The notes under the pieces are model-generated. The model saw nothing but the letters and a program-made list of their open reading frames with translations. It did not search any database and was not told the origin of the DNA. From contig NZ_KB849797.1 in the NCBI RefSeq assembly GCF_000369045.1, positions 1 to 64,000 of the forward strand: a stretch of 64,000 nt of DNA, in the 5' to 3' direction. Positions 19,502 to 28,784 of this stretch are shown piece by piece. The stretch comes from Acinetobacter pittii ATCC 19004 = CIP 70.29 (GTDB taxonomy: Bacteria; Pseudomonadota; Gammaproteobacteria; Pseudomonadales; Moraxellaceae). Positions within the stretch are counted from its first letter, which is position 1, and the number at the start of each line of letters is the position of its first letter. Made by a program: the position numbers and the translations under genes.

Positions 19502-19776
19502 TATTGAACTAAACCCATAACAATTCACGCTTAGAGTAATTCACAAGAATGCAATTGAAAAGCCATTTTCATCAACAATTAGCTGTCATTTAAATTTTTC
19601 TATTTATAAGTCGATTGTACAAGTCGATGATGAATATCGTGAGCATCCATTAGACAAATTTAGTTAAGCCTTGAATAATAGCATCAAACCCTTACATTGA
19701 ACTAAGTAGCTATGTAATACTGATAGAGATAATTTCTCCTGTAATAGCACTTTTTTTTAAAAATTGGAGCCGTACC

Positions 19777-20103
19777 ATGTCTGCGACTATTGTAAATACA
19801 ACTGATGATAACTTCCAAGCAGATGTTTTAGATGCTGAAACCCCTGTACTTGTTGACTTCTGGGCAGGATGGTGTGCACCTTGTAAAGCGATCGCACCTG
19901 TTCTTGAAGACCTATCAAGTGAATATGCTGGTAAAGTAAAAATTGTTAAAGTTGATGTGACTTCTTGCGAAGATACAGCAGTGAAATACAACATCCGTAA
20001 CATTCCTGCTTTACTACTTTTCAAAAATGGTGAAGTTGTAGCTCAACAAATTGGTGCTGTACCTCGCTCTAAACTTGTTAGCTTTATTGATGAAAACGTT
20101 TAA
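19777..20103 (+). CDS. trxA: Thioredoxin 1 with CAPC active site
   Basis: A 108-residue single-domain thioredoxin, the general disulfide reductant of the cytoplasm. The active site is WCAPC (C33 and C36) rather than the canonical WCGPC; the buried Asp (LVDFWA) and the cis-Pro loop NIRNIPALLLF are conserved. It is monocistronic, with a GGAG ribosome site and a strong terminator, and lies directly upstream of rho, the same trxA-rho order as in E. coli. Confidence 0.95.
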   Translation: MSATIVNTTDDNFQADVLDAETPVLVDFWAGWCAPCKAIAPVLEDLSSEYAGKVKIVKVDVTSCEDTAVKYNIRNIPALLLFKNGEVVAQQIGAVPRSKLVSFIDENV

Positions 20104-20121
20104 GTCAAAATGCTAAAAAAG

Positions 20122-20157
20122 AAATACGCTATACTTTTTTATAGCGTATTTTTTTCG
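20122..20157 (+). terminator. Terminator of trxA
   Basis: A 12-bp stem AAATACGCTATA (20122-20133) / TATAGCGTATTT (ending about 20151) with a T-rich loop, followed by a T-tract. Confidence 0.88.
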
Positions 20158-20165
20158 CCTATAAA

Positions 20166-20194
20166 TTGACAAATTTGCTAGGCTGGCTTATATT
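20166..20194 (+). promoter_or_regulatory. Strong sigma70 promoter of rho
   Basis: A consensus TTGACA (20166-20171) and TATATT (20189-20194) are separated by exactly 17 nt. Transcription would start near 20,201. Confidence 0.75.
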
Positions 20195-20200
20195 GCATGC

Positions 20201-20424
20201 TCAAGAGGCACTGAAGGGAATCATCTTCGTCCGGCTTCTTACAAGACACAAACATAAAGATCGCCACTCGGCAACAGAAATTGTTTTTTCACATTTCTCT
20301 TCGAAACAATTAATCAGACTTCTGAATTGTTATTGTGTAAATACAATTGCGATAATCTTTTTTGTATGCGAGCGATTTTTCTCCTTTTTAAACCACACTC
20401 TACTCTTTCCTAATTCTGACCCTT
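20201..20424 (+). promoter_or_regulatory. Long untranslated leader of rho, possible autoattenuation region
   Basis: About 220 nt separate the predicted start site from the rho ATG. The leader is C/T-rich and contains no convincing small gene. In E. coli, rho is autoregulated by Rho-dependent attenuation in its leader; the length and pyrimidine richness here fit the same arrangement (inference). No Shine-Dalgarno sequence is visible directly before the rho ATG. Confidence 0.5.
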
Positions 20425-21693
20425 ATGAATTTAACTGAACTCAAGAAAAAACCAATCGGCGAACTAATTAAAATTGCTGAATTTATGGGCCTGGAAGGTA
20501 TGGCTCGTAACAGAAAGCAAGATATTATTTTTGCCATTTTGAAACGCCATGCGATGAATGGCGAAGAAATTTTTGGTGACGGCGTTCTCGAAATTCTCTC
20601 TGATGGTTTTGGTTTTTTGCGTTCTGCCGCAGGTTCGTATTTAGCAGGTCCGGATGATATTTATGTGAGTCCTTCACAGATCCGACGCTTTAACTTGCGT
20701 ACAGGTGATACCATCACAGGTACTATTCGCCCTCCAAAAGAAGGTGAGCGTTATTTTGCGTTGCTCAAAGTTAACCAGATTAACTATGACACGCCAGAAA
20801 ATTCTCGAAATAAAATTTTATTTGAAAACTTAACTCCCCTTTTCCCGACCGAACAATTGGTTATGGAATTAGGTAATGGTACGACAGAAGACTTAACTGC
20901 TCGTGTCGTTGATTTAGTTGCGCCAATTGGTAAAGGCCAACGTTCTATTATTGTTGCACCGCCGAAAGCGGGTAAAACAATGTTACTTCAAAATATTGCT
21001 CAATCGATTGTTAGAAACAATCCAGAAGTATTCTTGATTGTTCTATTAATTGACGAACGTCCAGAAGAAGTAACCGAAATGGAGCGTACTGTTCGCGGTG
21101 AAGTTATTGCGTCAACATTTGATGAAGCACCAGCTCGCCATGTACAAGTTGCAGAAATGGTAATTGAAAAAGCTAAACGTCTTGTTGAGCACAAAAAAGA
21201 TGTTGTGATTCTTCTTGACTCTATTACCCGCCTTGCACGTGCTTACAACACTGTTATTCCGTCATCAGGCAAAGTATTAACTGGTGGTGTAGACGCTCAT
21301 GCATTAGAGCGCCCTAAGCGTTTCTTCGGTGCAGCACGTAATATCGAAGAAGGTGGCTCACTTACGATCATCTCTACTGCTTTGATTGAAACAGGCAGTA
21401 AAATGGATGATGTAATTTATGAAGAATTCAAAGGTACAGGTAACCAAGAGATCACTCTTGATCGCCGTATTGCTGAAAAACGTGTCTTCCCTGCTATGAA
21501 TATCAAAAAATCTGGCACACGTCGTGAAGAGCGTTTAATGGATGAAGATAAATTACGCAAAGTATGGATCCTCCGTAAGCTACTTCACCCTATGGATGAG
21601 TTGGCAGCAATGGAATTCTTACTTGACCGCATGAAAGAAACCAAAACAAATGATGATTTCTTTGATCAAATGAAACGTAAAGCTTCAACTTAA
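20425..21693 (+). CDS. rho: Transcription termination factor Rho
   Basis: A 422-residue hexameric RNA helicase (E. coli 419). N-terminal [19 protein letters not shown] matches the family start and fixes the ATG at 20425 even though no ribosome-binding site is visible. The RNA-binding domain has DGFGFLR (RNP1), and the ATPase core has [14 protein letters not shown] (Walker A), [15 protein letters not shown] (Walker B) and the R-loop/arginine-finger region. No insertion domain is present. It is monocistronic, between its own promoter and terminator. Confidence 0.98.
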   Translation: MNLTELKKKPIGELIKIAEFMGLEGMARNRKQDIIFAILKRHAMNGEEIFGDGVLEILSDGFGFLRSAAGSYLAGPDDIYVSPSQIRRFNLRTGDTITGTIRPPKEGERYFALLKVNQINYDTPENSRNKILFENLTPLFPTEQLVMELGNGTTEDLTARVVDLVAPIGKGQRSIIVAPPKAGKTMLLQNIAQSIVRNNPEVFLIVLLIDERPEEVTEMERTVRGEVIASTFDEAPARHVQVAEMVIEKAKRLVEHKKDVVILLDSITRLARAYNTVIPSSGKVLTGGVDAHALERPKRFFGAARNIEEGGSLTIISTALIETGSKMDDVIYEEFKGTGNQEITLDRRIAEKRVFPAMNIKKSGTRREERLMDEDKLRKVWILRKLLHPMDELAAMEFLLDRMKETKTNDDFFDQMKRKAST

Positions 21694-21710
21694 GTAATTA
21701 AGCCTTCAAA

Positions 21711-21738
21711 AAAAGCCACTCTTTTGAGTGGCTTTTTA
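21711..21738 (+). terminator. Terminator of rho
   Basis: An 11-bp stem AAAAGCCACTC (21711-21721) / GAGTGGCTTTT (21726-21736) with a TTTT loop and a short T-tract. Confidence 0.85.
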
Positions 21739-22104
21739 TTTGGTTGACAAGCTTTACACAAAAATACATTTTGCTTATTTTTATGTAAAATTATTTATAA
21801 GCTTTTGATAATAAATATTTTTGCATAAAAAAGCTTAGTTTTTTTAGTAGCTTACCTCTACCTTTTCCAATATACACGAGCTGATTAATTGTTTTTTTCT
21901 GTTAAAAAACAGTCTGTTTTTCTCTTTTTCATACGTTTTTTTGACAGACGACAGTAGTATTTCAGCATTTGCAGTGATAGCATAGCGGCAGACCAGTTAG
22001 ACTGCTCCATGCGTTGTTACCTAGCTACGTTTTAGGAATAATAAAAGCAAAACAGTCCAACTTAGGTTTTTTTAATCTCAAATCTTTTTTGTGAGAGTGA
22101 TGCC
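21739..22104 (+). other. 366-bp AT-rich gap with a hairpin, no gene
   Basis: No coding sequence is seen. It holds a TTGACA at 21744-21749 with TACATT at 21765-21770 (15-nt spacer), then a hairpin TAAGCTTTT (21798-21806) / AAAAGCTTA (21829-21837) followed by a T-tract, which together could define a short transcript. A second TTGACA at 21941-21946 may be part of the promoter of the downstream lipoprotein, although no good -10 lies at the right distance. Confidence 0.4.
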
Positions 22105-22347
22105 ATGTTATTCAAAAAATTCGCTGTTGCTGCTGCTGTTGCTGCTACTTTAGCTTTCGTTGGTTGTTCTAAGAAAGAAGAAGCTCCTGCTGCTGCTTCT
22201 GAAGCTGTAGCTGCTGCTTCTGAAGCTACTGAAGCTGCTTCTGAAGCTGCTGTAGCTGTTGACGCTGCTGCTTCTGAAACTGCTGCCGCTGCTTCTGACG
22301 TTGCTGCTGCTGCTTCTGACGTTGCTGCTGCTTCTGCTGCACACTAA
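22105..22347 (+). CDS. Small Ala/Ser-rich lipoprotein
   Basis: An 80-residue protein with a lipoprotein signal peptide (MLFKKFAVAAAVAATLAF then lipobox FVGC, C21). The mature chain is only about 60 residues, nearly all Ala, Ser, Glu, Val and Asp in short repeats such as AAASEA and AAASDVA. The spacing resembles small helical lipoproteins (Lpp, OprI type) that form Ala-rich coiled coils, but no C-terminal lysine for peptidoglycan linkage is present. Codons are highly uniform (mostly GCT), a sign of strong expression. Function is unknown; an abundant outer-membrane lipoprotein is the inference. Confidence 0.8.
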   Translation: MLFKKFAVAAAVAATLAFVGCSKKEEAPAAASEAVAAASEATEAASEAAVAVDAAASETAAAASDVAAAASDVAAASAAH

Positions 22348-22366
22348 TCTATATTCTAGATTAGAT

Positions 22367-22397
22367 AAAAAAGAGGACATTTTGTCCTCTTTTTTTA
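22367..22397 (+). terminator. Terminator of the small lipoprotein gene
   Basis: A stem AGAGGACA (22372-22379) / TGTCCTCT (22383-22390), extended by A/T pairs, has a 3-nt loop and a T-tract. Confidence 0.88.
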
Positions 22398-22474
22398 TAT
22401 CTAAATTTTGATTTTCTAAGATTAAGCGGTCCTATATTGCTGCCCAATAAACTATATAAAGCTATTTAAAATAT

Positions 22475-22500
22475 AAAAAAAGCAGATCAATCGATCTGCT
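22475..22500 (-). terminator. Terminator overlapping the end of ihfA
   Basis: Read on the minus strand, AGCAGATC and GATCTGCT pair around the ihfA TGA and are followed by a run of T. The final ihfA codons therefore form the left arm of the terminator. Confidence 0.8.
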
Positions 22501-22783
22501 CATTTCCAACGCGTTGTCTAAACTTCTGACCCGCTCTGAAGGTCACTACCCTACGTGCTGAAATTGGAATTTCTTCACCTGTCTTAGGGTTACGTCCTGG
22601 ACGTTCGCGTTTATCTCTTAACTCGAAATTACCAAAACCAGAAAGCTTAACCTGCTCCCCTGCAATAAGTGCTTGGCTAATCTCGTCAAAGAACAACTCG
22701 ACCATTTGTTTTGCTTCACGGCGATTTAAGCTGGTTAACTCACTTAAATGATCAGCCATGTCTGCTTTAGTTAATGCTGTCAT
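22487..22783 (-). CDS. ihfA: Integration host factor subunit alpha
   Basis: A 98-residue HU/IHF-family DNA-bending protein. Its order behind pheT and the motif [30 protein letters not shown], with the intercalating proline in GRNPKTGE, identify it as IHF-alpha. The start codon overlaps the pheT stop by 4 nt (ATGA), implying coupled translation. IHF acts in nucleoid structure, site-specific recombination and transcription. pheS-pheT-ihfA is the same order as in E. coli. Confidence 0.95.
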   Translation of the reverse strand: MTALTKADMADHLSELTSLNRREAKQMVELFFDEISQALIAGEQVKLSGFGNFELRDKRERPGRNPKTGEEIPISARRVVTFRAGQKFRQRVGNEQID

Positions 22784-25161
22784 GAGGCCCTCAATGTCGC
22801 TTGATAAGTGTTTTCCAACACTTGGATTATATTGTCCATACCAGATTTAATTTCAGCATCTTCAAGCGTACGTGAAGGATGTTGCCATAATAATGCAAAC
22901 GCCAATGAGCGCTTACCTTCTTCGACACCCTGCCCCGTATACACATCGAATAACCATGTAGAGTCTAAAAGCTCTCCACCAGTTTTTTCGATTAACTGCT
23001 GAATATCTCTAACATTTATATTATCAGAGATTAAAAGCGCAATATCACGTCTGATCGAAGGAAAACGTGATAATTCTGTAAAATTAGATACATAAGATTG
23101 CAAAACGGCTGTTTGATCGAGTTCAGCAACCCACGTTGTTGTTAAATCAAGCTCATTTTCTAGAGATGGATGCAAACGTCCTAAATAACCAATTGATTGT
23201 CCATCAACTAAAATTTCAGCAGACTGCCCCGGATGCAACCATGCAAGCTCAGAACGTACATATTCAACTTTGACACGACCAGCAGCCAAAATCTCTTCTA
23301 TCTCTCCTTTGAAGTCAAAGAAATCCATTGGTTGAGGCTTCACATGCCAAGATTCTGGTTGTTGGGAGCCAACTGCCACTAGAGCTAAAGTTGGAATCTG
23401 TTTTAGATCTTCAATACTCTTAGCATCTTGATAATCAAAACGCAGTCCTAATTCAAAGAAACGAACACGGCTTTGCTGACGGTTAAGATTATATTGTACG
23501 CAAGGAATTAAACTTGAAAGCAAAGTACTACGCATCGCAGCCAAATCACTTGAAATTGGATTTGCTAGCATTAACGGATTTACTTGCGGGTTCAATTGCT
23601 TTTCAAGTTTTGCATCAGCAAAGCTAAAACTAATTGCTTCTTGATAGCCTAAAGTCACGATAGTTTGACGCAACTCTGCAATTTCAAATCGGTCTTGATA
23701 TTTAGCTAATTGAACATCCATGCTTGGTAAGCTAATTTGGATATTGTCATAACCATCAATACGTGCCACTTCTTCAATTAAGTCTTGATAAATAGCCATA
23801 TCATAGCGATGTGATGGAGGCACTACGCTCCACTCACCTTCAGCTTTAACAGTTACTTCACATCCTAGTCGATTTAAAGCATCTGCAATGAAATCAGCCG
23901 TCAATTGATATCCCAACAATTGGTCTACCTGAGCTTGTTTCAGTTCAATTGCTTCACGTTTTGGTAAAATTTCAGTTTTTTCAGCTACAGTAATTGGACC
24001 AAACTCACCACCTGCTAACTCTTGAATAAGCTGCGAAGCACGGTTCATGGCAATTAACGGCAACTCAAAATCTACACCACGTTCATAACGCTGCGAAGAA
24101 TCAGTATGCAAGCCAAAACGACGAGCACGTCCAGCAATAGCAAGTGGCGCGAAGAATGCACTTTCTAGGAAAATGTCAGTTGTGTCATCAGTTACGCTTG
24201 ATGCTAAACCACCCATGATACCTGCGATTGCTAAAGCTTTCTGGTCATCAGCAATCACCATAATATCTTCTTGCAATTCAACTTCTTGATCATTAAGGAG
24301 CTGTAATTTTTCTTGTGGCTGAGCTTGACGCACATGTACAGTCCCTTCGATTTTAGCTAAATCGAAAGCATGCATTGGCTGCCCCAGTTCCATAAGGACA
24401 TAGTTCGTCACATCAACCAAAATACTGTGCGTGCGAATTCCTGAACGAGCTAAAGCCTGTTCCATCCACTCAGGTGTAGCAGCTTTTACATTAACGTTTT
24501 TAATTACACGTCCTAAGTAGCGTGGAGCACCTTCAGTGCTGATCACTACTTTCTTCTCATCAGCAATTGTCGCATCAACTGACTTAATATCAGCTTCATT
24601 CATTTGCAGTTGGTTAATTACTGCAATCTCACGAGCGATACCACGGATACTGAAACAGTCACCACGGTTTGGTGTAATACTGATATCGATGACATTATCA
24701 TCGAGTTTTAAGTATTCACGGATGTTTACCCCTACTGGAGCATCGGTAGGTAACTCAAGCAAACCATCGATTTTATCTTCAAGATCAATTTCAGAAGCAC
24801 CACAAAGCATGCCTTGTGACTCAACTCCACGAAGTTTACCTTTTTTGATTTTGAAATCACCCGGTAATACAGCACCAATCGTTGCAACTGGAGCTTTCAT
24901 GCCAGCACGAACATTCGGTGCCCCACAAACAATTTGTAAAGGCTCGCCCGAACCAATATTAACTGTCGTTACACGCAAACGATCTGCATCTGGATGCTGC
25001 TCAACTGTTAAAACTTCGCCGACCACGACGCCAGTAAATGGCTTGGCAACAGGTGCAAGTTCGTCAACTTCAAGACCAAGCATAGTTAACTGATCAGACA
25101 ATGTCTCACTATCAATTGCTGGGTTAACCCATGTGCGTAGCCAATTTTCGCTAATCTTCAT
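22780..25161 (-). CDS. pheT: Phenylalanyl-tRNA synthetase subunit beta
   Basis: The 793-residue beta subunit (E. coli 795) of the alpha2beta2 synthetase. Domains in order are: the tRNA-binding domain near residues 40-150 with [11 protein letters not shown], the B3/B4 editing domain (about 210-380), B5 (about 400-470) with the metal-binding ending [15 protein letters not shown], the catalytic-like module, and the C-terminal FDX-ACB anticodon domain (about 700-793, [12 protein letters not shown]). It starts about 30 bp after pheS and overlaps ihfA by 4 nt. Confidence 0.97.
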   Translation of the reverse strand: MKISENWLRTWVNPAIDSETLSDQLTMLGLEVDELAPVAKPFTGVVVGEVLTVEQHPDADRLRVTTVNIGSGEPLQIVCGAPNVRAGMKAPVATIGAVLPGDFKIKKGKLRGVESQGMLCGASEIDLEDKIDGLLELPTDAPVGVNIREYLKLDDNVIDISITPNRGDCFSIRGIAREIAVINQLQMNEADIKSVDATIADEKKVVISTEGAPRYLGRVIKNVNVKAATPEWMEQALARSGIRTHSILVDVTNYVLMELGQPMHAFDLAKIEGTVHVRQAQPQEKLQLLNDQEVELQEDIMVIADDQKALAIAGIMGGLASSVTDDTTDIFLESAFFAPLAIAGRARRFGLHTDSSQRYERGVDFELPLIAMNRASQLIQELAGGEFGPITVAEKTEILPKREAIELKQAQVDQLLGYQLTADFIADALNRLGCEVTVKAEGEWSVVPPSHRYDMAIYQDLIEEVARIDGYDNIQISLPSMDVQLAKYQDRFEIAELRQTIVTLGYQEAISFSFADAKLEKQLNPQVNPLMLANPISSDLAAMRSTLLSSLIPCVQYNLNRQQSRVRFFELGLRFDYQDAKSIEDLKQIPTLALVAVGSQQPESWHVKPQPMDFFDFKGEIEEILAAGRVKVEYVRSELAWLHPGQSAEILVDGQSIGYLGRLHPSLENELDLTTTWVAELDQTAVLQSYVSNFTELSRFPSIRRDIALLISDNINVRDIQQLIEKTGGELLDSTWLFDVYTGQGVEEGKRSLAFALLWQHPSRTLEDAEIKSGMDNIIQVLENTYQATLRAS

Positions 25162-25193
25162 CTTTATAAACCTTTTTTAATCCTGAAAAATTG

Positions 25194-26234
<1,041 letters not shown>

Positions 26235-26332
26235 TCATCGAATTGATGAAGTTTATCCATCATGAAAAATGTATTAGGCAACAAAAAGATAAAACGTATA
26301 AGATAGTAGTATCGTCAATGAGATCAACTATT

Positions 26333-27325
26333 ATGGCGCTTAATCAGATTTGGAAACAACAACTTACGCTTGTGACATATGGTAATGAATACCTCCGTCA
26401 GAATTTAAGCTTTAACCAATGGCGACAACATCATATTTTCGACCATCATAGTTTTCAGTTTCGTGACTTAACTTCTCAACATTTGTTGGCCCAACACTTT
26501 CAAGTCTGGCTAGAAGCATTAAAAAAACAAGGCACCTCAAAACTCAGCTTACATTTATCAAGCCTTCTCAATGAAGAGCAAAATCCAAACGGTAATATCG
26601 AGCTCTTACCTTATACTCATTTTATCGTGAGCCATCAGAATGATAAGAAGTTTGCTTGGATTTTTGGCCATGAGCTTGCCGAATGGTATAACAATGATAA
26701 TGAGTTTGAAGCCCCTGCCTCACAAACCTGTGAGCTTCGTTTAGAAACTTTCTGGCGTTTTGAACTCAATGAAAAATTATCAAAAAAAATTGAAGCTGAT
26801 TTAAAAAATCCGCCATGGCAAGAAATAGCTGACTTTATGGATAGTGAATTATTTCGTAGTAAATATGCAGCAGGCTTTGAGGAACCAGAACTTCAAAATG
26901 CTCTTTTTGATGGTACAAATATTAAAAGCTTAGAGCCAAAACTTGCATTAATTCCAGAGAATTATCCCGCAGATTATGCCCATCAACTTTTATCTCGTAC
27001 TCAAGCATTAGCTGATTATTTAGAACAGAAGAAACGCCTTGCAAATGATCCTTTGGGAGAAGAACTAGACCAAGAGCAACTCATTAATTTAAGAAACTTT
27101 ACACAAAAAACTGATGATTTGTTTGCCAAGCTTATTGTGAAAGTTGCCAACCATTATCAGACAGCTCAGATGGTGCCTGTAGTTAAAGCATCTCCATTTG
27201 AGCAATCAAATGAAAATCCACAGCATCTCAAGTCTCAGCACCATAAAGGCACTGGTTCAGGCGTGATTAAGCTCATTATTTTAACCATTATTATTTGTGC
27301 TTTGGCTTATTATTTTGGACTTTAA
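26333..27325 (+). CDS. Unknown protein with C-terminal membrane anchor
   Basis: A 330-residue protein I do not recognise. The body (about 1-290) is soluble, rich in Trp, His and Gln, with no detectable catalytic motif; a central segment reads FAWIFGHELAEWYNNDN. Near the end, HHKGTGSGVIKLIILTIIIC leads into a single hydrophobic helix closing at YYFGL, so this looks like a tail-anchored inner-membrane protein facing the cytoplasm. I chose the ATG at 26333; an ATG at 26318 is possible and neither has a good ribosome site. It is divergent from pheS across a region with the inverted repeat TTCATC-GATGAA (26234-26250), and followed after 12 bp by another unknown gene. Confidence 0.75.
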   Translation: MALNQIWKQQLTLVTYGNEYLRQNLSFNQWRQHHIFDHHSFQFRDLTSQHLLAQHFQVWLEALKKQGTSKLSLHLSSLLNEEQNPNGNIELLPYTHFIVSHQNDKKFAWIFGHELAEWYNNDNEFEAPASQTCELRLETFWRFELNEKLSKKIEADLKNPPWQEIADFMDSELFRSKYAAGFEEPELQNALFDGTNIKSLEPKLALIPENYPADYAHQLLSRTQALADYLEQKKRLANDPLGEELDQEQLINLRNFTQKTDDLFAKLIVKVANHYQTAQMVPVVKASPFEQSNENPQHLKSQHHKGTGSGVIKLIILTIIICALAYYFGL

Positions 27326-27337
27326 CCATTGGAATAT

Positions 27338-27952
27338 ATGAAAATGATATATAAAAGATTACTACTAATATTTATTGCATTATATTCCATGGCCACATAT
27401 GCACAACAAGATATTTCAAACCAAGAAAAAAGTTCCGTTAATTTCCCTGTAATAGAATTTACACTCAGTCAGATTCAACAAGAATTAAAACAATTACAGT
27501 CCATTGAAAATCAAGAGCATCCCAAGTATTCAGCCTTAGCTCAACAATGGTCTGAAAATAACTCCAGGATTAACGATTTTATATTTTCACCGCTTAATAA
27601 TAAAACACAATTAATAAAAGAAAATTTTGAATTATTACAAAAGCAATTGGATAAAACAAAAAAACTTAAACAAGAACTTAATGAAATGAGAATTAGTTTA
27701 TTAAAAGAAGATAATATAAATCTAGCGCAGTTAGACATTAAAACAGAACAAGGCCTATCTTTAAAGAAACTTTATTTAGAACGCAATCAAATATGTATGC
27801 AATATTTTCAGAACGAATTAACAAATACCGCTTTAAATGCCATAAATATGGACTTAAAACAACAATTCACACAAGCTAATTCTAGAGTACAAGAGCTGTC
27901 TACGACACTATCTGAAAAATATAATATTCCTGATAATAAAAAAGACCGCTAA
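27338..27952 (+). CDS. Exported coiled-coil protein of unknown function
   Basis: A 204-residue protein with a signal peptide (hydrophobic KRLLLIFIALYSMATYA, likely cleavage before QQD). The mature part is Gln-, Asn- and Lys-rich and strongly helical, with probable coiled coil at roughly 45-130 (QQELKQLQSIE, LLQKQLDKTKKLKQELNEM). No domain is recognised. I use the ATG at 27338; a TTG at 27329 and an ATG at 27344 are alternatives. It follows the tail-anchored unknown by 12 bp and ends in a terminator that contains its stop codon, so the two form a two-gene operon that separates rplT from pheS. Confidence 0.72.
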   Translation: MKMIYKRLLLIFIALYSMATYAQQDISNQEKSSVNFPVIEFTLSQIQQELKQLQSIENQEHPKYSALAQQWSENNSRINDFIFSPLNNKTQLIKENFELLQKQLDKTKKLKQELNEMRISLLKEDNINLAQLDIKTEQGLSLKKLYLERNQICMQYFQNELTNTALNAINMDLKQQFTQANSRVQELSTTLSEKYNIPDNKKDR

Positions 27953-27968
27953 AAAGCGGTCTTTCTTT
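27938..27968. terminator. Bidirectional terminator between the unknown gene and rplT
   Basis: A 10-bp stem AAAGACCGCT (27941-27950) / AGCGGTCTTT (27955-27964) with an AAAA loop; the left arm runs into the stop codon of the plus-strand gene. Confidence 0.87.
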
Positions 27969-27980
27969 GAATCTCTAAGC

Positions 27981-28340
27981 TTATGCAGCTAATGCACCTT
28001 TAGCTTTTTCAGCTAAAGCAGCAAATGCTACTGCATCATGCATAGCGATGTCAGCTAATACGCGACGGTCGATGATCACTTGAGCTTTTTTCAAGCCATC
28101 GATCATACGGCTGTAAGACAAACCGTTTTGACGAGCACCAGCATTGATACGCGCAATCCATAGAGCACGGAATTGACGTTTCTTTTGACGGCGGTCACGG
28201 TAAGCGTATTGACCAGCTTTGATTACCGCTTGGAACGCTACGCGGTAAACGCGTGAACGAGCACCGTAGTAACCTTTAGCGCGAGCAAGAATTTTTTTGT
28301 GACGACGATGAGCCACTACACCACGTTTTACACGAGCCAT
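27981..28340 (-). CDS. rplT: 50S ribosomal protein L20
   Basis: A 119-residue L20 (E. coli 118) with the basic N-terminal extension ([26 protein letters not shown]..., shown in part) and C-terminal domain containing [17 protein letters not shown]20 initiates 50S assembly and, in E. coli, represses its own operon by binding mRNA. It lies 11 bp after rpmI and ends at a terminator, so pheST is not read from the same transcript here. Confidence 0.97.
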
Positions 28341-28351
28341 TTATAATCTCC

Positions 28352-28546
28352 TTAGATGTATGGGCACATACGACGAACTGAATTCATGTCAGAAACATGA
28401 ACCATTACACAGCCGCGTAATTGACGGATACGTTTAGCAGATTTTTTGGTCAAGATGTGGCGCTTGAACGCTTGTTTACGCTTAAAACCGTTTGCAGTCG
28501 CTTTGAAGCGTTTAGCTGCACCACGGCGAGTTTTTAACTTAGCCAT
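28352..28546 (-). CDS. rpmI: 50S ribosomal protein L35
   Basis: A 64-residue L35 with the family pattern [20 protein letters not shown] followed by a lysine/arginine-rich tail ([16 protein letters not shown]). It is first gene of the rpmI-rplT pair. In most relatives infC lies directly upstream; here infC is 2.9 kb away, behind inserted genes. Confidence 0.97.
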   Translation of the reverse strand: MAKLKTRRGAAKRFKATANGFKRKQAFKRHILTKKSAKRIRQLRGCVMVHVSDMNSVRRMCPYI

Positions 28547-28627
28547 AGTAACCTCTTTTAGGCACCTGTTCGGCGCGATTGCACCATTGCAAAATCGACC
28601 TGCAGGTAAGGAAGCGCGTATTTTATA
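28547..28627 (-). promoter_or_regulatory. Putative rpmI-rplT promoter and leader
   Basis: A TATAAA -10-like box (28622-28627, minus strand) lies about 75 nt before rpmI, and the leader between is GC-richer than its surroundings with short self-complementary stretches. Its position would suit L20 autoregulation, but no L20-leader fold could be verified by eye. Confidence 0.35.
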
Positions 28628-28784
28628 GCATGCTGACTAAAATTAAAACTATTAGTTACTGTTTTTATGAGTGCAAAGAAAGGTTTTTCGATTTTAACTG
28701 TGGCAGCCATATCAATAATAAATAAAGCGCCTGTGCTTTTTTCCATTTATAATACGATCAAATTATCAACATACGATATTTCTA

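Noticed and set aside
20166..20438. 90-codon open frame ahead of rho
   Set aside because: Its TTG start coincides with the -35 box of the rho promoter, so it would lie upstream of the transcript, and it overlaps the rho start.
22150..22380. Serine-rich frame opposite the small lipoprotein
   Set aside because: Mirror of the GCT/TCT repeats of the lipoprotein; no start signal; overlaps the terminator.
28558..28746. 62-codon frame upstream of rpmI
   Set aside because: Lies in the rpmI promoter and leader region and has no ribosome site or family resemblance.
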